Position numbers and translations under genes: made by a program. Positions 1-11,282 of a DNA stretch of 64,000 nt are shown piece after piece (positions within the stretch are counted from its first letter, which is position 1; every line of letters starts with the position of its first letter). The DNA comes from Apteryx mantelli (lineage: Eukaryota > Chordata > Aves > Apterygiformes > Apterygidae): assembly GCF_036417845.1 (NCBI RefSeq), contig NC_089978.1, positions 121,488,183 to 121,552,182 on the forward strand. Direction: 5' to 3'. The notes under the pieces are model-generated. The model was given only the letters and a program-made list of their open reading frames with translations, had not been told where the DNA came from and did no database searches.

Positions 1-1812
1 AAAATATTTCTGCTCTTATTTTCACTACAAATAGGTGAGCGAGTCTGCTCACCATTTAAAAATGCATGTTTTTAATCAATATATAAATGAACAGGTAAGG
101 AGAAACTAAAGGGTTCATATTATGTTGGAGAGAATTAAAAAGAGTGAACCTCATACTCCGCTGGGCAGCATTGCTTAAAGTCAGGCTGGTTCATAACAAA
201 ATCCTCAAACTCAGGGGACTTGGCAGGCTCAGCAGAGCACAACATAACCCCAGCAGGTACGTATGGTGTGCTGCGAGAAGAGGTGGCACCAGCCAGAGTT
301 TGCAGGCTGGAAGCAGAATCCCCAGCAACTCATTTCTGGTCCATGTGTAGCAGCAGTAATGAATATGAGCCATGATATCTCTCTCATGTAGAGCAGGTCA
401 CTCATGAGTGTCATCCTCACTTTCAGCTTGTTAACCCATCCTCAAACCAATTCTTTATTCCCAAGGAAGAGTTACAGAAATAAAAATCCACACTAGCTTA
501 AAACCCACTTTAATGAATTCTCAGATCTGAAAACAGCCTGCAAAGTCTGCAAAACCTCAGACTCCATAAGATTTAAACCACTGCTCAGATCAATTAGCTT
601 TATTTATGATGCACTCTTTAGCCGGCGTCCTAATTAAACAGCAACTTCCTGTAATTCCAGTAAAGCACAATGCACAGCAGGTGACACTAGGTAAGCAGGC
701 CGTGCCTAAGTATGTGCCTTTCCAGCTTTAATTATGTTGATTTTTCAGGAGTCTACTAAAAGTGGGTTAAAATGGACATAGACTGAAAATGCTTTTTCAG
801 CATGTTCGCTAACCAGTAAGACTTTGCACAGATATTGAAATTGTATTTAAGGAATTAAGCAATTTTAAAAGTAGGAAGAAAAATTCAGTAGACCCCACCT
901 TTTGTTTTCACCTCTCTGTCTTTGGAGGACCTAAAACAAGGCAAATAGGCTAAACAGCTGCAGCTTTTTAAAATAAGAATCTTTTTTATTAATTGTTATG
1001 GATACTATACCAGAAGGATGATTTTACAACCAAAGATGCAACTGTGTAATTGCAGAACAACATTAGATTCTTTATTTTGAAGGAAGAGCTAATAAAATAT
1101 TCTTATAAATTCTGAAGTAACATTTTACCAGACAAAATTTACCCCTCTTACCTGGGCTCTGGATTGATCTTAACTTTGAAAATCTGCCTTCATGTAGCAG
1201 AGAAAGAACCACATTGAGAGCACACCAATTTTTAGTTCAGTAATCAATTCTCTTCTAAAATTATAGTATTATGAGTAGTATTATCTGACTATGTAAATAC
1301 TGGGAAAGACATTATTTTACCCTACATTTGCTTTGTTCATCAAGTTGATATATTACTGTTAGGAGAAGAATGGAAATCTAGATTTGCAAATACTATTCAT
1401 CCCTAATTTCACACATTAGTTATCTCATTAGGATACTCTACTAGCAACAGATAAAATGTATTATCCCCCCTCCCCCCAATTTTATTGGTAGATTTTCAGA
1501 GAACTGTTCACTCCAGGCCCACATAGGATTGGTGATCTCTGGCCTGACTGGTTCCCATTCATCTGAATGGTCAAAAAACCCCGGCACTAATAGTCCCTTG
1601 GATAAAGAGCAACATTCCTCAAAAACACTCTGCCACTTTACCTTTCTTAATTACATATCTACCAATTATTTGAATAAGTGATACAGGAAAGACTCCATGA
1701 AGTTTCACTAGCACCAATTGCATCAAATGTCTTTTCATTAGCAAGCATTTCAGTTTTTTTCCTTGGTATTTGTTCTAGGTATTTGTTCTATTTGCACTTA
1801 AATTTTGTAGCT
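1..1812. other. Unique AT-rich noncoding DNA
   Basis: No gene is visible here. Open frames are all under 90 codons and resemble no family I know. The stretch is AT-rich, with a short C-rich tract near 1466-1478. Around 600-715 there is a non-repetitive segment containing TAATTAAA and a CAGGTGACAC word. It could be a conserved noncoding element, but the sequence alone does not prove that. Confidence 0.6.
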
Positions 1813-1932
1813 ATGGAGCCTGTTGCCAACTTTATCAGCAGCCTGCTGGATGATCTTGGCCAAATCTCTTCATCTCTAGGCTCTTCTTTGTTTATCACCT
1901 CCCCATCAGTCAAAGGGGAATACTGGCTCCTT
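1813..1932 (+). repeat. MIR-like (CORE-SINE) relic
   Basis: The order of words follows the MIR core: a GAGCC start, then a GATCTTGGCCAAATCTCTTCATCTC-like segment matching the 'tgtgaccttgggcaagttacttaacctct' region of the family, then CCCCATCAGTCAAAGGGGA where MIR has 'cccatctgtaaaatgggga'. Divergence is high, as expected for an amniote-age SINE. The call is by eye. A profile search with the MIR/CORE-SINE model would settle it. Confidence 0.42.
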
Positions 1933-3234
1933 TTATAAAAAAAGGCTTCTCAGTACTACTGTGCAAAGGATATGGTGCTTCACATCTTCCTCTTTTAAGC
2001 TTCCAGCATGATTAAATAAGCAAACCACTGGTCTTTATGACCGCAAAGAAAACATGGTTTGCTGTAGGAGAACCCACTCTTTCAACTTTGACATTATACT
2101 TCAGAAAAGAATGGTTTGAGATGAAGTACTTATTCTACTTTTTGAACGAAAATCTCATCATTGCCTTTGCTAGAGCAGTAAAAACTAAATTTTTTCTCAA
2201 ACCAGATTCAGAATAAAGTATCATGCTCAACTGCATTTGAAATAAAAGATATCACACACAGGACTTGAGACAAAGGAAATGTCACCTGTAACACTTTTTG
2301 TTAGATATATTAAAAAAACCTAGGTTGTTACTTTAAAAAATGGCAGTGGTGACCTATTACATAACCATCAATGGTAAAAAATAGCAGGGACTAAAATACA
2401 GCAAGTTTCTTTGAAAACCATAGAAAACTCCTGAGGAGTTGCAACAATGCAGCTTACAGAGAACAAGCTCCAGAGTACAGCACAGCCATTATACAGGACA
2501 CAGCTACAGCTGCTTCCGACAGGTTTAGCAGCACTGCTTGGAGACTGAAAGTAGAAATTCCACCTAAATTGCGTTTTCTTTACCTTTTGTCAGAGGTATA
2601 AGAGGAAAATCTCTATCCCTCTTGCCTTTTGGAGGGTGTGGGGTGGGCAGGGTCAGTATTCTGAAATCATTATAGATTTAATGAATCAGTTACCTTATCC
2701 AGAAGCAGTTTAACCATCACTTCAATAAAACACGTTTGTCCACACATGTTGGACAAAGAAGGTAAAATTTGTTTCTATAAACTGGCGTATAAAGCAGGGA
2801 TAGAACAAGGTGTCATAAGAAAGTTCAGAAATGGCCTCTGGAAAAAAGAACAAATCAACTCAACCAACCAAAAACCTGTTCTCTATTCAGACCAGCCAAG
2901 AGGCTCTCAGAAAGCAAAGAACTTGCAAATTAATCACATTTTTAAGTACCATACAAGATACCATAGAAATTACACTACCTACTGTCTTTAACAGTTGAAA
3001 AAAAATCATCCTTTTCACCTTGGCCTCACTTCACCATTTTAGCCTTCCCCTTTTTAATGAATCTTTTTATTTTATGTAAAGGCAGATGAAATAAAGAAAG
3101 CTAAGAGGTATGCCTGGTTCCTACACCCTCAAAAGCAGGAATGTATGTCATGCAGAAAGCCATCTGTTTTTGAAACTGGGTGCAAAACTTCATTTCTTTC
3201 TTTTTCCCTTATTCTTTGCCCTAGCTCTGCCACA

Positions 3235-3302
3235 ATATAAATACACATACATGTGTATAGTACATATACACGTGTGTGCACACACACGCATGTGCACACT
3301 TA
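3235..3302. repeat. Alternating CA/TG/TA microsatellite
   Basis: Imperfect alternating purine-pyrimidine run (ATACACATACATGTG..., then CGTGTGTGCACACACACGCATGTGCACAC). Such tracts can adopt Z-DNA. No coding potential. Confidence 0.8.
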
Positions 3303-4058
3303 CAAAACAGTGAAGCGTATGGAACTCAATTGTCAAGGCTAGAATTCAGTAGCAATAATCCCTGACTACCAGATTGGGACCAATGACTAAGAAACAACCC
3401 AGTGGGAAGAACTGCTCAACTCCTTATACAGCAAGCATCTGTTCTAATGTAAACACATCTAGTAACTAAAAGAGAAAAAGGAAAAAGTCAAAACGGGATT
3501 AAAAAGATCCAAAAAACCAAAAAAACTAAACCCCAGCTATCTTGAGAAGAATACTTTGCAGCCTTTATCATGAGGTTTCAATGCATACTTTGAAACAGCT
3601 GCCATCACACCTTGATGTATTTCAGGCCTATACAGGAATATCTTTCCCATATAATGTGACTGGCTGCCTCATCACTGCGTATTTTAAAATTCTATAGTTC
3701 AAATACGGCTAAAACTGAGCTCACAAAACCATCATATATTTTAATACAAAGGTACTCCTGAAAGCCTCCAGGAATTTAATATATTCTCAGCCATATTTGT
3801 GAGCCAGAAACCCACACTGTAACTCTCACCAGGACCCACACGCTGAGAAACCTGAATATTTAATGAATATGCAGTATTAGCTATATTATTACTCCAACAG
3901 AAAGCCAGACCACTGAGGGCTTGGGTTGTATGTAAGGCAGCAAATTGAAGCTTTCACCACAGCTGTATTGCGGATAAACTTTAGAAATTCCAAACTAATC
4001 TTTCTACAAATCAACCTGCCACCAATCATGGCAATTATCACTTTAGATGATTGTTTTC

Positions 4059-4081
4059 AATAAATAAATAAATAAATAAAA
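4059..4081 (+). repeat. (AAAT)n microsatellite
   Basis: About six uninterrupted TAAA units followed by an A/G-rich stretch. This is a simple tetranucleotide repeat. Confidence 0.85.
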
Positions 4082-5261
4082 GGAGAGGGGGAGAAAATTG
4101 GACTAAGTAAAAAGGAAAAGACACTCCATTCTACACTCTGCTATCAGAAGAAAAAAGAGAAAGCAATAAATACCTCTGAGTTCTCATTTTTTACTGCATT
4201 TGGTCTCAAGGGATACTTGGCACTTGCAACCTCCATTGGCTTCCAGGGATTCAGAGACAACCAAAGATTCTCTCCTCTCGGGAGAGACTGTTTGCATTTA
4301 TAAATATTAAGGGTTAGATATATCAGATTCTATCAATTTAAAATATCTTTCTTCAACTATAACCCCAGCATCCAAGTAATGAAGTTGCAACCCAATGTCA
4401 GATCAAAGAAAATTTCATAGAAAGATGAAAGCACTTAAAAGTACACTGGTATGATGCCTGAGCTTATTTATCCTGCAATTGGTATCTGATGCTTTCAGAT
4501 GCTTCACATTTATTACAATAGCATTTATAATGCAGAAGTAGTTCAGGATGTTAATAAGAAGCATTTCGAACTCCAGCTTAAAATTTAAAACTCCAGATCA
4601 TGATCCATAAATGCTGCCAGTCAAAAATTGCAGGCAAACAGTAACTAGAAGTAAGTCATCTGCTGCTGAAGAGACCTAAGGCTACCGGAAACCTGGCATT
4701 ACAAGCACAGCCCTAGAGCAGGAGGCACCTAAGCACACACCTATAATTTCTTCCTTTATATAACAAACTTCTTAGTACAAAAGCAGCAAGATGGTACCCT
4801 GTAAGGAAAGTGCATTTGCACGAAACAGCCAAAGTTTAGCGTCTGTATGTTTTTAAGAGTATGTCAAGGGCACTTAGACATTGAGATAGGTGCTGGGTTA
4901 TTGTGCATTATAAATGAAAGTAACTAGGCCCCCTCCAAAAGTACTAAAATATAGACACAATGTTAAATTATCTTTACCTCTGGAATACAAAACTTCCACA
5001 GACGTTAACATGAGGAAAATGTAATTTGTTTGTTAGCCACAATACATAAATTTATTACAGCAGTTTTCAGAAAAACATACACTTGGAATCCACATAAACT
5101 GCCTTGATCAATGGCTTTACTGCAAATTAAAAATTAGCTCATATTATCAACAGGGAAACCAACAGAATATGCAAGAACTCAAAGTTTTGCAGGGTTTCAA
5201 CGTGAGGCAAAGGCAAATGAATAGAATCTAAACCTGAACCACAGTATTAGATCCAACTACC

Positions 5262-5311
5262 GGGGGGGGGGGGGGGGGGGATGTTTAGTGTAGGAATTGG
5301 GGCGGGGGGGG
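5262..5311 (+). repeat. Poly-G tract cluster, first part
   Basis: A run of 19 consecutive G residues (5262-5280) is followed within 20 bases by GGGGCGGGGGGGG. This is low-complexity, potentially quadruplex-forming sequence. Exact lengths of G homopolymers are unreliable in many assemblies. Confidence 0.85.
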
Positions 5312-5543
5312 AATCAAAACTAAATAAAACAATATCTACAGTGTTGTGTGCCAACTGCAGTTTGAAAGAGTTTAATAACCTGTCTGCATTTCAAAATTCT
5401 CCAGCTGATCCACTGAACGCACTAAAGTACCTGAACTGTTAAAACTAAAGGCCAGTATAAAACAAGTTTGTGTGTGTTTCCCCCCAACAATTCCTAATAA
5501 ACCACTCACAAAAAGCTATTTCAGGCACTTATTAGCAATTATC

Positions 5544-5566
5544 TTTTTTTTTGGGGGGGGGGGGGG
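5544..5566 (+). repeat. T9-G14 homopolymer junction
   Basis: Nine T residues run directly into fourteen G residues. This is the second long G homopolymer within 300 bases, so the two may share an origin such as slippage. Confidence 0.85.
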
Positions 5567-5999
5567 ACAGGCATAGAAGTTAGAGTAGTTTCCTCATCTA
5601 GAGAGCTTCTTCTTAGGTCACAGATATGATGTGTTAGGAAAATAGTATTGAACAAGCCTTGTTTTCCTTTTGCAGCTTTCCTGTAGATGAAAGGAAGGTT
5701 TTGACCTCCAGGAATATCAGTTTATGGGCTCTGAATTCTCAGGTTCTAAGGTTGAAAGAAAAGCCAAACACTGAGGCATATGTTGCACTTAAGATACAGA
5801 TGAACAATTTTTGCTAGCTCCAAGGGGATCCTGCCTATGTTCGGGCACAGGCTATGGTCCTAACAGTTTGTATTTTTTAACAGAAAGGTTCTGAGCCCTC
5901 TGCCTGGAGGAAATATCAAGCAGTTTACATCTTCATGCTTACACCATCAGTTACACCACAAGGTTAATGGAGGATGTGTTTGCACTCTGCACTGTCTGA

Positions 6000-6044
6000 A
6001 TATATCTATATATAATATACATACACACACACACACAAGATATA
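6000..6044. repeat. (TA)n/(CA)n compound microsatellite
   Basis: A TATATCTATATATAATATACA stretch passes into an uninterrupted (AC)n block of about eight units. Confidence 0.8.
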
Positions 6045-8699
6045 TAATCAAATCCTTTAAACTATCATACCTCTTATCTATTTGATTAGTACTTCAAAGT
6101 ATTCTTTGCAAACTGCCTTCCTTAACAGTGGCCCAGGCACATTCAGAATAAAATTACACTTGATCTACACAAAAACAACACATTCGTATATAAATTGCAC
6201 TTGCAGCTGTTACAAGGGAAATTGAGATGTACTTCATATTGTAAGATGAACATTAATCTTTGTGCTTAACATGCTGTTTAAGTATTAATTGGCTTTCAGA
6301 TTGTATATACTATATCTCTAGGCATGACACTTCACTAAGGCAAAAAAAAGCAACATCCACAGACAAAGAGCTACAGAAAAAGTTGCATAAGTTGTATATG
6401 GCTGGTGCTTTAGAGTATAACTACCTAGAATGGGTTAAGGATGCGGATGGTTGCAATATTTCCCTTTATATATTAGAAAATTCATCAACTGAGCTTTCTC
6501 TTTTACTTGATGGATACACTAAATACACCAGTGTCAGCAATCAGAGAGGGGAAAGTGGAGGAACTGAGTATTTTTACTGAAAAAAAGACCAGCTTTTAGA
6601 TTCACAGAAAAGGTAATAGTCTCCTATTTGGAAGTGTTATTTCACGCTAAACTTAACACATTGTTGTCCTAGCAGTCCATTTCCACCTCACAAGCTATCC
6701 TACAGAATATAAACAGAAAATCCACCTCTCATGCCCTGTGGTGTGATAGGAGTTGCACAGGCAGAGATTGGCCATGTTACCAGTCTCACTCTTGGCCTGG
6801 TTAGTTATGTCAACAAGATGCACTTACTAAAGTAATGGAGGATGCCACAGCTAAGAGGCACTTGGGAAGTAGTCACATATGGAGATCATTTCTGATCAAA
6901 GTGACTTTAGCCTAATGGCTATATAACCATATGGTCATGCCACGTGCTGATTCCACAAGAAAAATCCTGATCCCTCTAATCCTTCAACTGCAAACTAGCA
7001 CAAGAATAGTGTTCAACAAGAATTTTACACCTCTTAGGTAGGGTTGATTTATGTTTTGTTTTTTGTTTTTTTTGTTGTTGTTGTTTTGTTTTTAAACCTG
7101 CTGCGACTCCTCTGAATTTTTTCAAGGAGGGATTCCTAATCCACTACTGCAAAGGAGTGGAGAGAAGCAGGGAGGAGGGTGGAAGGAAGTGGGACACGAT
7201 AGGCCCTCCCTACCATAATTCCACTACCATTATTCCCATACCATGCACAAACATCATTTGCATCCAATGTAAACATTCATTAAAAGAAGATGACTGCTCA
7301 GTTAAAAGTTTACTGATTATGTATCGCAACTAACTGGTGAATAGCTCTCATCAAGTTATGCACATACACTTGGATTAGATGATACACTGTTCACTATGAA
7401 GCTGGAAAGCTAGTCAGCCTCTGGATTTGCCTCCCTAACAACCAGTACTTGGAGATGAAGAAGCAGCAGCAAGTAAAACTCATATAGAGAAACTTCTTTA
7501 GACTTTAGCCAAATAGCAACTAACTGTGCTCTGGAATGATCTAGGTTTAATTCCCCCTCTACTATACTCGAGTTTCATGCTCCCATACCAAAAAAGACAC
7601 TTGTTTGGTTTTAAACCAGAACCTTTCCTCACTTCTGTGAAGCTGCATCGAGGATTGAAAAACACTCACACAACTAGAGATCATGTCAGATAGAGCCACT
7701 GATATTTAGAATTCAATTAAGGACCAAAAATTTTTTAATATAAACAGTGAAAAACTTCTAAGCTGGTTTCAGGACATAGGGACAAAACCATTTCCATTGT
7801 GGAGGGGTTTTTTTTAAGAAAAAAAAAAAAAGGCTTGATAAATCTAAAGCATGAGTCTACCACATACTAAACAGAAGATCCTGAGCCACCAACAGGAGCC
7901 AAGGTTCAACTGCGTGACTGCTCCAAGCACTTGTGGTTTCTCCAAGTAATGATTGATAGCCCCACCATATCTCAGAGGGCTAATAAAGTACCATAATTCA
8001 AGAACCTATTACTTATTCTATATGTGTCCTTGATTTGCATAATTTATTTCAAAACAGACATGCTTGAGTTGTTCATCAGCAACACAAACATTTGGTTCTC
8101 TTTACCATGATAAGAGATGAATATTGCATACCCAATTTAAGGCACTACCTGAACTTTTCAGATGAAAAAAATCTGGGTGTGTGAGAAACACAATATATGC
8201 CTTGCAGTGTTTCCAATGCTAAGAGCTCCAACCAAAGAATGTGCTTTTGAAGCTTTGCATGGGGGGAGGGTGGGGGGAACCTACTGAAAATTTACAACTT
8301 CCACAATACCATATAATCTTTGACAAAGTACCAGACAGCTTACAAAGCATATTACTGGCTTCTGTCATAGCAACAGGTATTAAGGAACATCATAGATATC
8401 AATTTCCTGCCTTCTTAAAACTCACTGGACATTTGCATTTTATCTGCATCCTTCTCTCCAATACAGTGGCAAATACGGCCAGCAACTTTGCCTTGGGTTT
8501 TGCAAACCATAACAGAGGAACAGGAGTCCTGGGTGAGCATAAGCTACAGAGGCATGTTCACCCCAGACAGCACGGAGCTCCGAAACCCTGCACTGAAGGG
8601 AAACACCAGGCTAGGAAGAGGTGATGGTCATCAAAGAAGAGATGCACAGTTACCCTTGTGTAATACTTTTTCTTGACCTAAGCACCAAAACAAGAAACA

Positions 8700-9170
8700 T
8701 TTTGTGAGATGAAGTTGGGAGGTATGATCAGAGGACGGAGAGAACATTATACAGAACAGATCGAATGACCGCAAGGACTGGAATAGGAAAAAATGGGATG
8801 TAGTTTTATACTTCAAAATGTAAGGTCATGATTGTGGGCACAAGCTTCAGCAATAGAGCAGACACTCATCACATGGAATATCTGAGCATGAGGACACCCC
8901 AAAACAGCGTTTCATAAGTTTTCCAGTAGCCATGTGTTGTCATGATGATTATAAAAATAAGATAATAAAGATAAATGAGATTCTGTCAATAATCTCACAG
9001 TTATTTCAGAGATAACAAAAGAGGAATGACTTATTGTATAATATGCTGGTGAACCTCACCTGGAGTACAGCATAAAGTTCCAGCCATCCAGCCACCTATG
9101 CTCACAGGAGAAATCAGGAGAGGTGCAAAGAAACAGAACAAAAAGGAGATTTAATCTCTCATTTATTTAA
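8700..9170 (+). mobile_element. Ancient CR1/L3-like LINE remnant
   Basis: Three blocks in sense order recall CR1/L3 reverse-transcriptase 3' coding sequence. A 'CAAAATGTAAGGTCATG' block (8814-8830) matches the 'AKKCKVMHLG' region. 'GAACCTCACCTGGAGTACAGC' (9052-9072) corresponds to the 'VRPHLEYC' region, for which this is the characteristic avian/reptile DNA word. An 'AGGTGCAAAGAAACAGAACAAAAAGG' block follows where the 'LEKVQRRATK' region is expected. Many indels and no open frame survive, so the copy is old. Boundaries are approximate and the call needs a profile search. Confidence 0.42.
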
Positions 9171-10409
9171 CCTCTGAACATGAACACTAGAGTGGATTTA
9201 GCTGCCCTTATGAACATAGCAGGTAAGTAAATGGCACTGGACAGACATGCAGAAAGGAAAAATGAGAAAATCATTTAACTTGATAGATTAGGCTGAAGCA
9301 ATTCTAACAATGGAGTAAATCACTAAAATTACATTAATACCTGAAGATCTAAATAGAGCAAGGATGTTCTGGTATGACTTTCCAATTCAAAGGCAGAAAC
9401 CTAAATTACTTTTAATTAGGAGCTTCCTTCAAATACGAAGGTAATTGTATTGATACAGTAATCAGAGAGCAAGGAATAGTGCTGAGCAACCATGGAAGTT
9501 GCCTAAATTGTATAAGCTGTAGCATATTACTTCAAAAACAGCAGGGGAACACTTTTTAAAAGCATGTTAGGAGCACTAAGCTTTTAGCTTGCTGTTGATC
9601 ATTGACAAGGGCTTCAACAGGAGCTAGCTATTAGGAATTGCCAGGGCTGCACCAAGTTCTGACAGAAACAGGTTGCTGTCAGAGTGCAGCAAGAGTAAAA
9701 CTCCTGAGAGTATGTTGCTTTTTCTTGTTTAGAATAGAGCTCATCTCAAGAGCTCTACTCTGCTTTGATACTGTAAAACAAATACAGACTAAAGAGGTAT
9801 CAGGTACATAAAGCAGGTATGCTGCAGCATTTGGGTCTCAAAGAAATCGAATATTTTTCACAGATGCAAAGAAAGTTGTTCCTAAAGAATTTCTGGAAAT
9901 CCATGATTGGTCTATTACCACAATGATGAAGGCTCCGATTAAAGCACTCTGCTTCCATGGCTTAGAATCTTTTTGAAGTGGGGGAATAGACCTTGCTCCA
10001 TTCTGCCAAGAGTAGCTTCAACAGTGACTCAAGAAGAGACTGTCTTCAGTACAATTCCCTGTCAAACTATTCCTTTCTCTCCAGTAATAGGTGTATTTTT
10101 TCTTATCCTTTGGGTTCTTATAGACACCCCATTGACTAACAGTAACTGAGAATCTTTCTAGCAGACAAGGAAGGAAAGCTGATTTGCAACAATGCTCTCA
10201 CCACTGCACTGATGAAGCTCACTAGCTCTCTTGAGGCTCTTTTATAAGCACTAAGGAAGTTGAGGAGATTTTCTCTTTGACATTCCAAGGCGCACCAACA
10301 CCTCGTCACATGGCCTGACAGCACTGCATATGAGCTATTACTTCAAAGTCGCTTTCAATTTTCACTCACTCTAGTTCAATCCCATTAATTCGTATTCATG
10401 AATTTATTT
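9171..10409. other. Unique noncoding DNA
   Basis: Nothing gene-like is seen. A short inverted pair (TAGAGCTC/GAGCTCTA, about 9735-9757) is within what chance gives. Frames are short and unsupported. Confidence 0.55.
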
Positions 10410-10740
10410 TGAAGCTAAATGTGTATTACTTTCCACTTGTAGACATACAATTTCATTCGCTCCCTTTGAGATCACTTAACCAGCAGATCTAAATCCTTTT
10501 TGAATTTTACCTGCTGTTCAGCCGTGACCTCAATTTTTGATTTTGTGGCATCAGCAAATTCAATTAGTTTATTCTCCCCATCTAAGTCTTTCACATCAAC
10601 TGGAAACAAAAGAGGTCGAAGTACTGACCTCCATGGAACTCTCACTTAGTAATGCTTGCCAGACAAACATGCCTTCTCTGTTTTCTATTGTTTCACTCTT
10701 CTATTGTGCATTTTTAATCAATACCTCAGATGCCTGAACT
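10410..10740 (-). mobile_element. Ancient CR1/L3-like LINE remnant
   Basis: Read on the minus strand this fits the CR1/L3 segment downstream of the catalytic FADD box. On the plus strand the diagnostic antisense words are 'TTTTGTGGCATCAGCAAATT' (10541-10560), usual 'tttgtgtcatcagcaaa', and 'AGGTCGAAGTACTGACCTCC' (10613-10632), usual 'ggtcccagtac(t/g)gacccc', followed by 'ATGGAACTCTCACTTAG' where the family has 'ggggaacaccactag'. The copy is heavily diverged with no coding capacity. Boundaries are approximate. Confidence 0.55.
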
Positions 10741-11095
10741 TCACATACATTGAACCGCAACCTGCCAACTAAAACTGTCTCTTTTCTGAGCTGCCAGGAA
10801 CACCATCTTGTGATAATCAAAATTATCACTGTCTATATTTGCTGGACTCTGAAGGAGGAAAAAGAGGATAAATCAAACAGGCCAAACTAGATGAAGAATT
10901 GTTTTTTTATTGATACATTGCAAGGTGTGGGTACCAGGAAAGCAGAAAGATTGTTTAAACAACAAGCAGACTTTTGGAACAAGTTATGTTTTACAGGAGT
11001 ACATTCAAGAAAGCCACTTTTGTTTTAGGACTTTTCCTACCCTCTCTGCTATGGCTTATGTCATCTTACCTAACTGACCATTAGGTGTTAGGAAG

Positions 11096-11282
11096 TCACA
11101 GAATAATTCAGGTTGGAATGGTCCTCTGGAGGTCATCTAAACCTGTCCTCCACCACTCCCTTCCCCCTGGTAGGTCTAACTACAACAGACTGCTCAGGAC
11201 CTCCTCAGGAGTTTTGATTTCCTCCAAGAATGGAGGTTCAAAAACATGTCTGGGTACCTGCTCCAGTGGCTGACTTCCTTCA
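11096..11282 (-). mobile_element. CR1 LINE 3' end fragment
   Basis: Antisense CR1 3' UTR. It begins with the octamer-tail remnant 'TCACAGAATAATTCAGG', then 'TTGGAATGGTCCTCTGGAGG' and 'TCATCTAAACCTGTCCTCC', the usual 3' terminus of avian CR1. It ends near 'CTGCTCCAGTGGCTGAC'. Only about 190 bases remain, i.e. a strongly 5'-truncated insertion. It is more diverged than the copy at 17.3 kb. Confidence 0.85.

Larger units (their letters stand above)
1933..8699. other. Noncoding DNA with microsatellites
   Basis: No gene is supported. The longest frames (106 codons at 6260-6580, 127 codons at 8241-8624) have no recognisable domain and a composition consistent with chance. Recognisable content is limited to simple repeats: TG/CA tracts, an (AAAT)n tract, G-runs near 5.3-5.6 kb and a T/GTT-rich tract near 7050-7094. 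The larger of these are listed separately. Confidence 0.6.

Noticed and set aside
8241..8624. 127-codon plus-strand frame
   Set aside because: No family resemblance. It starts in a G-rich low-complexity stretch and has no supporting context.
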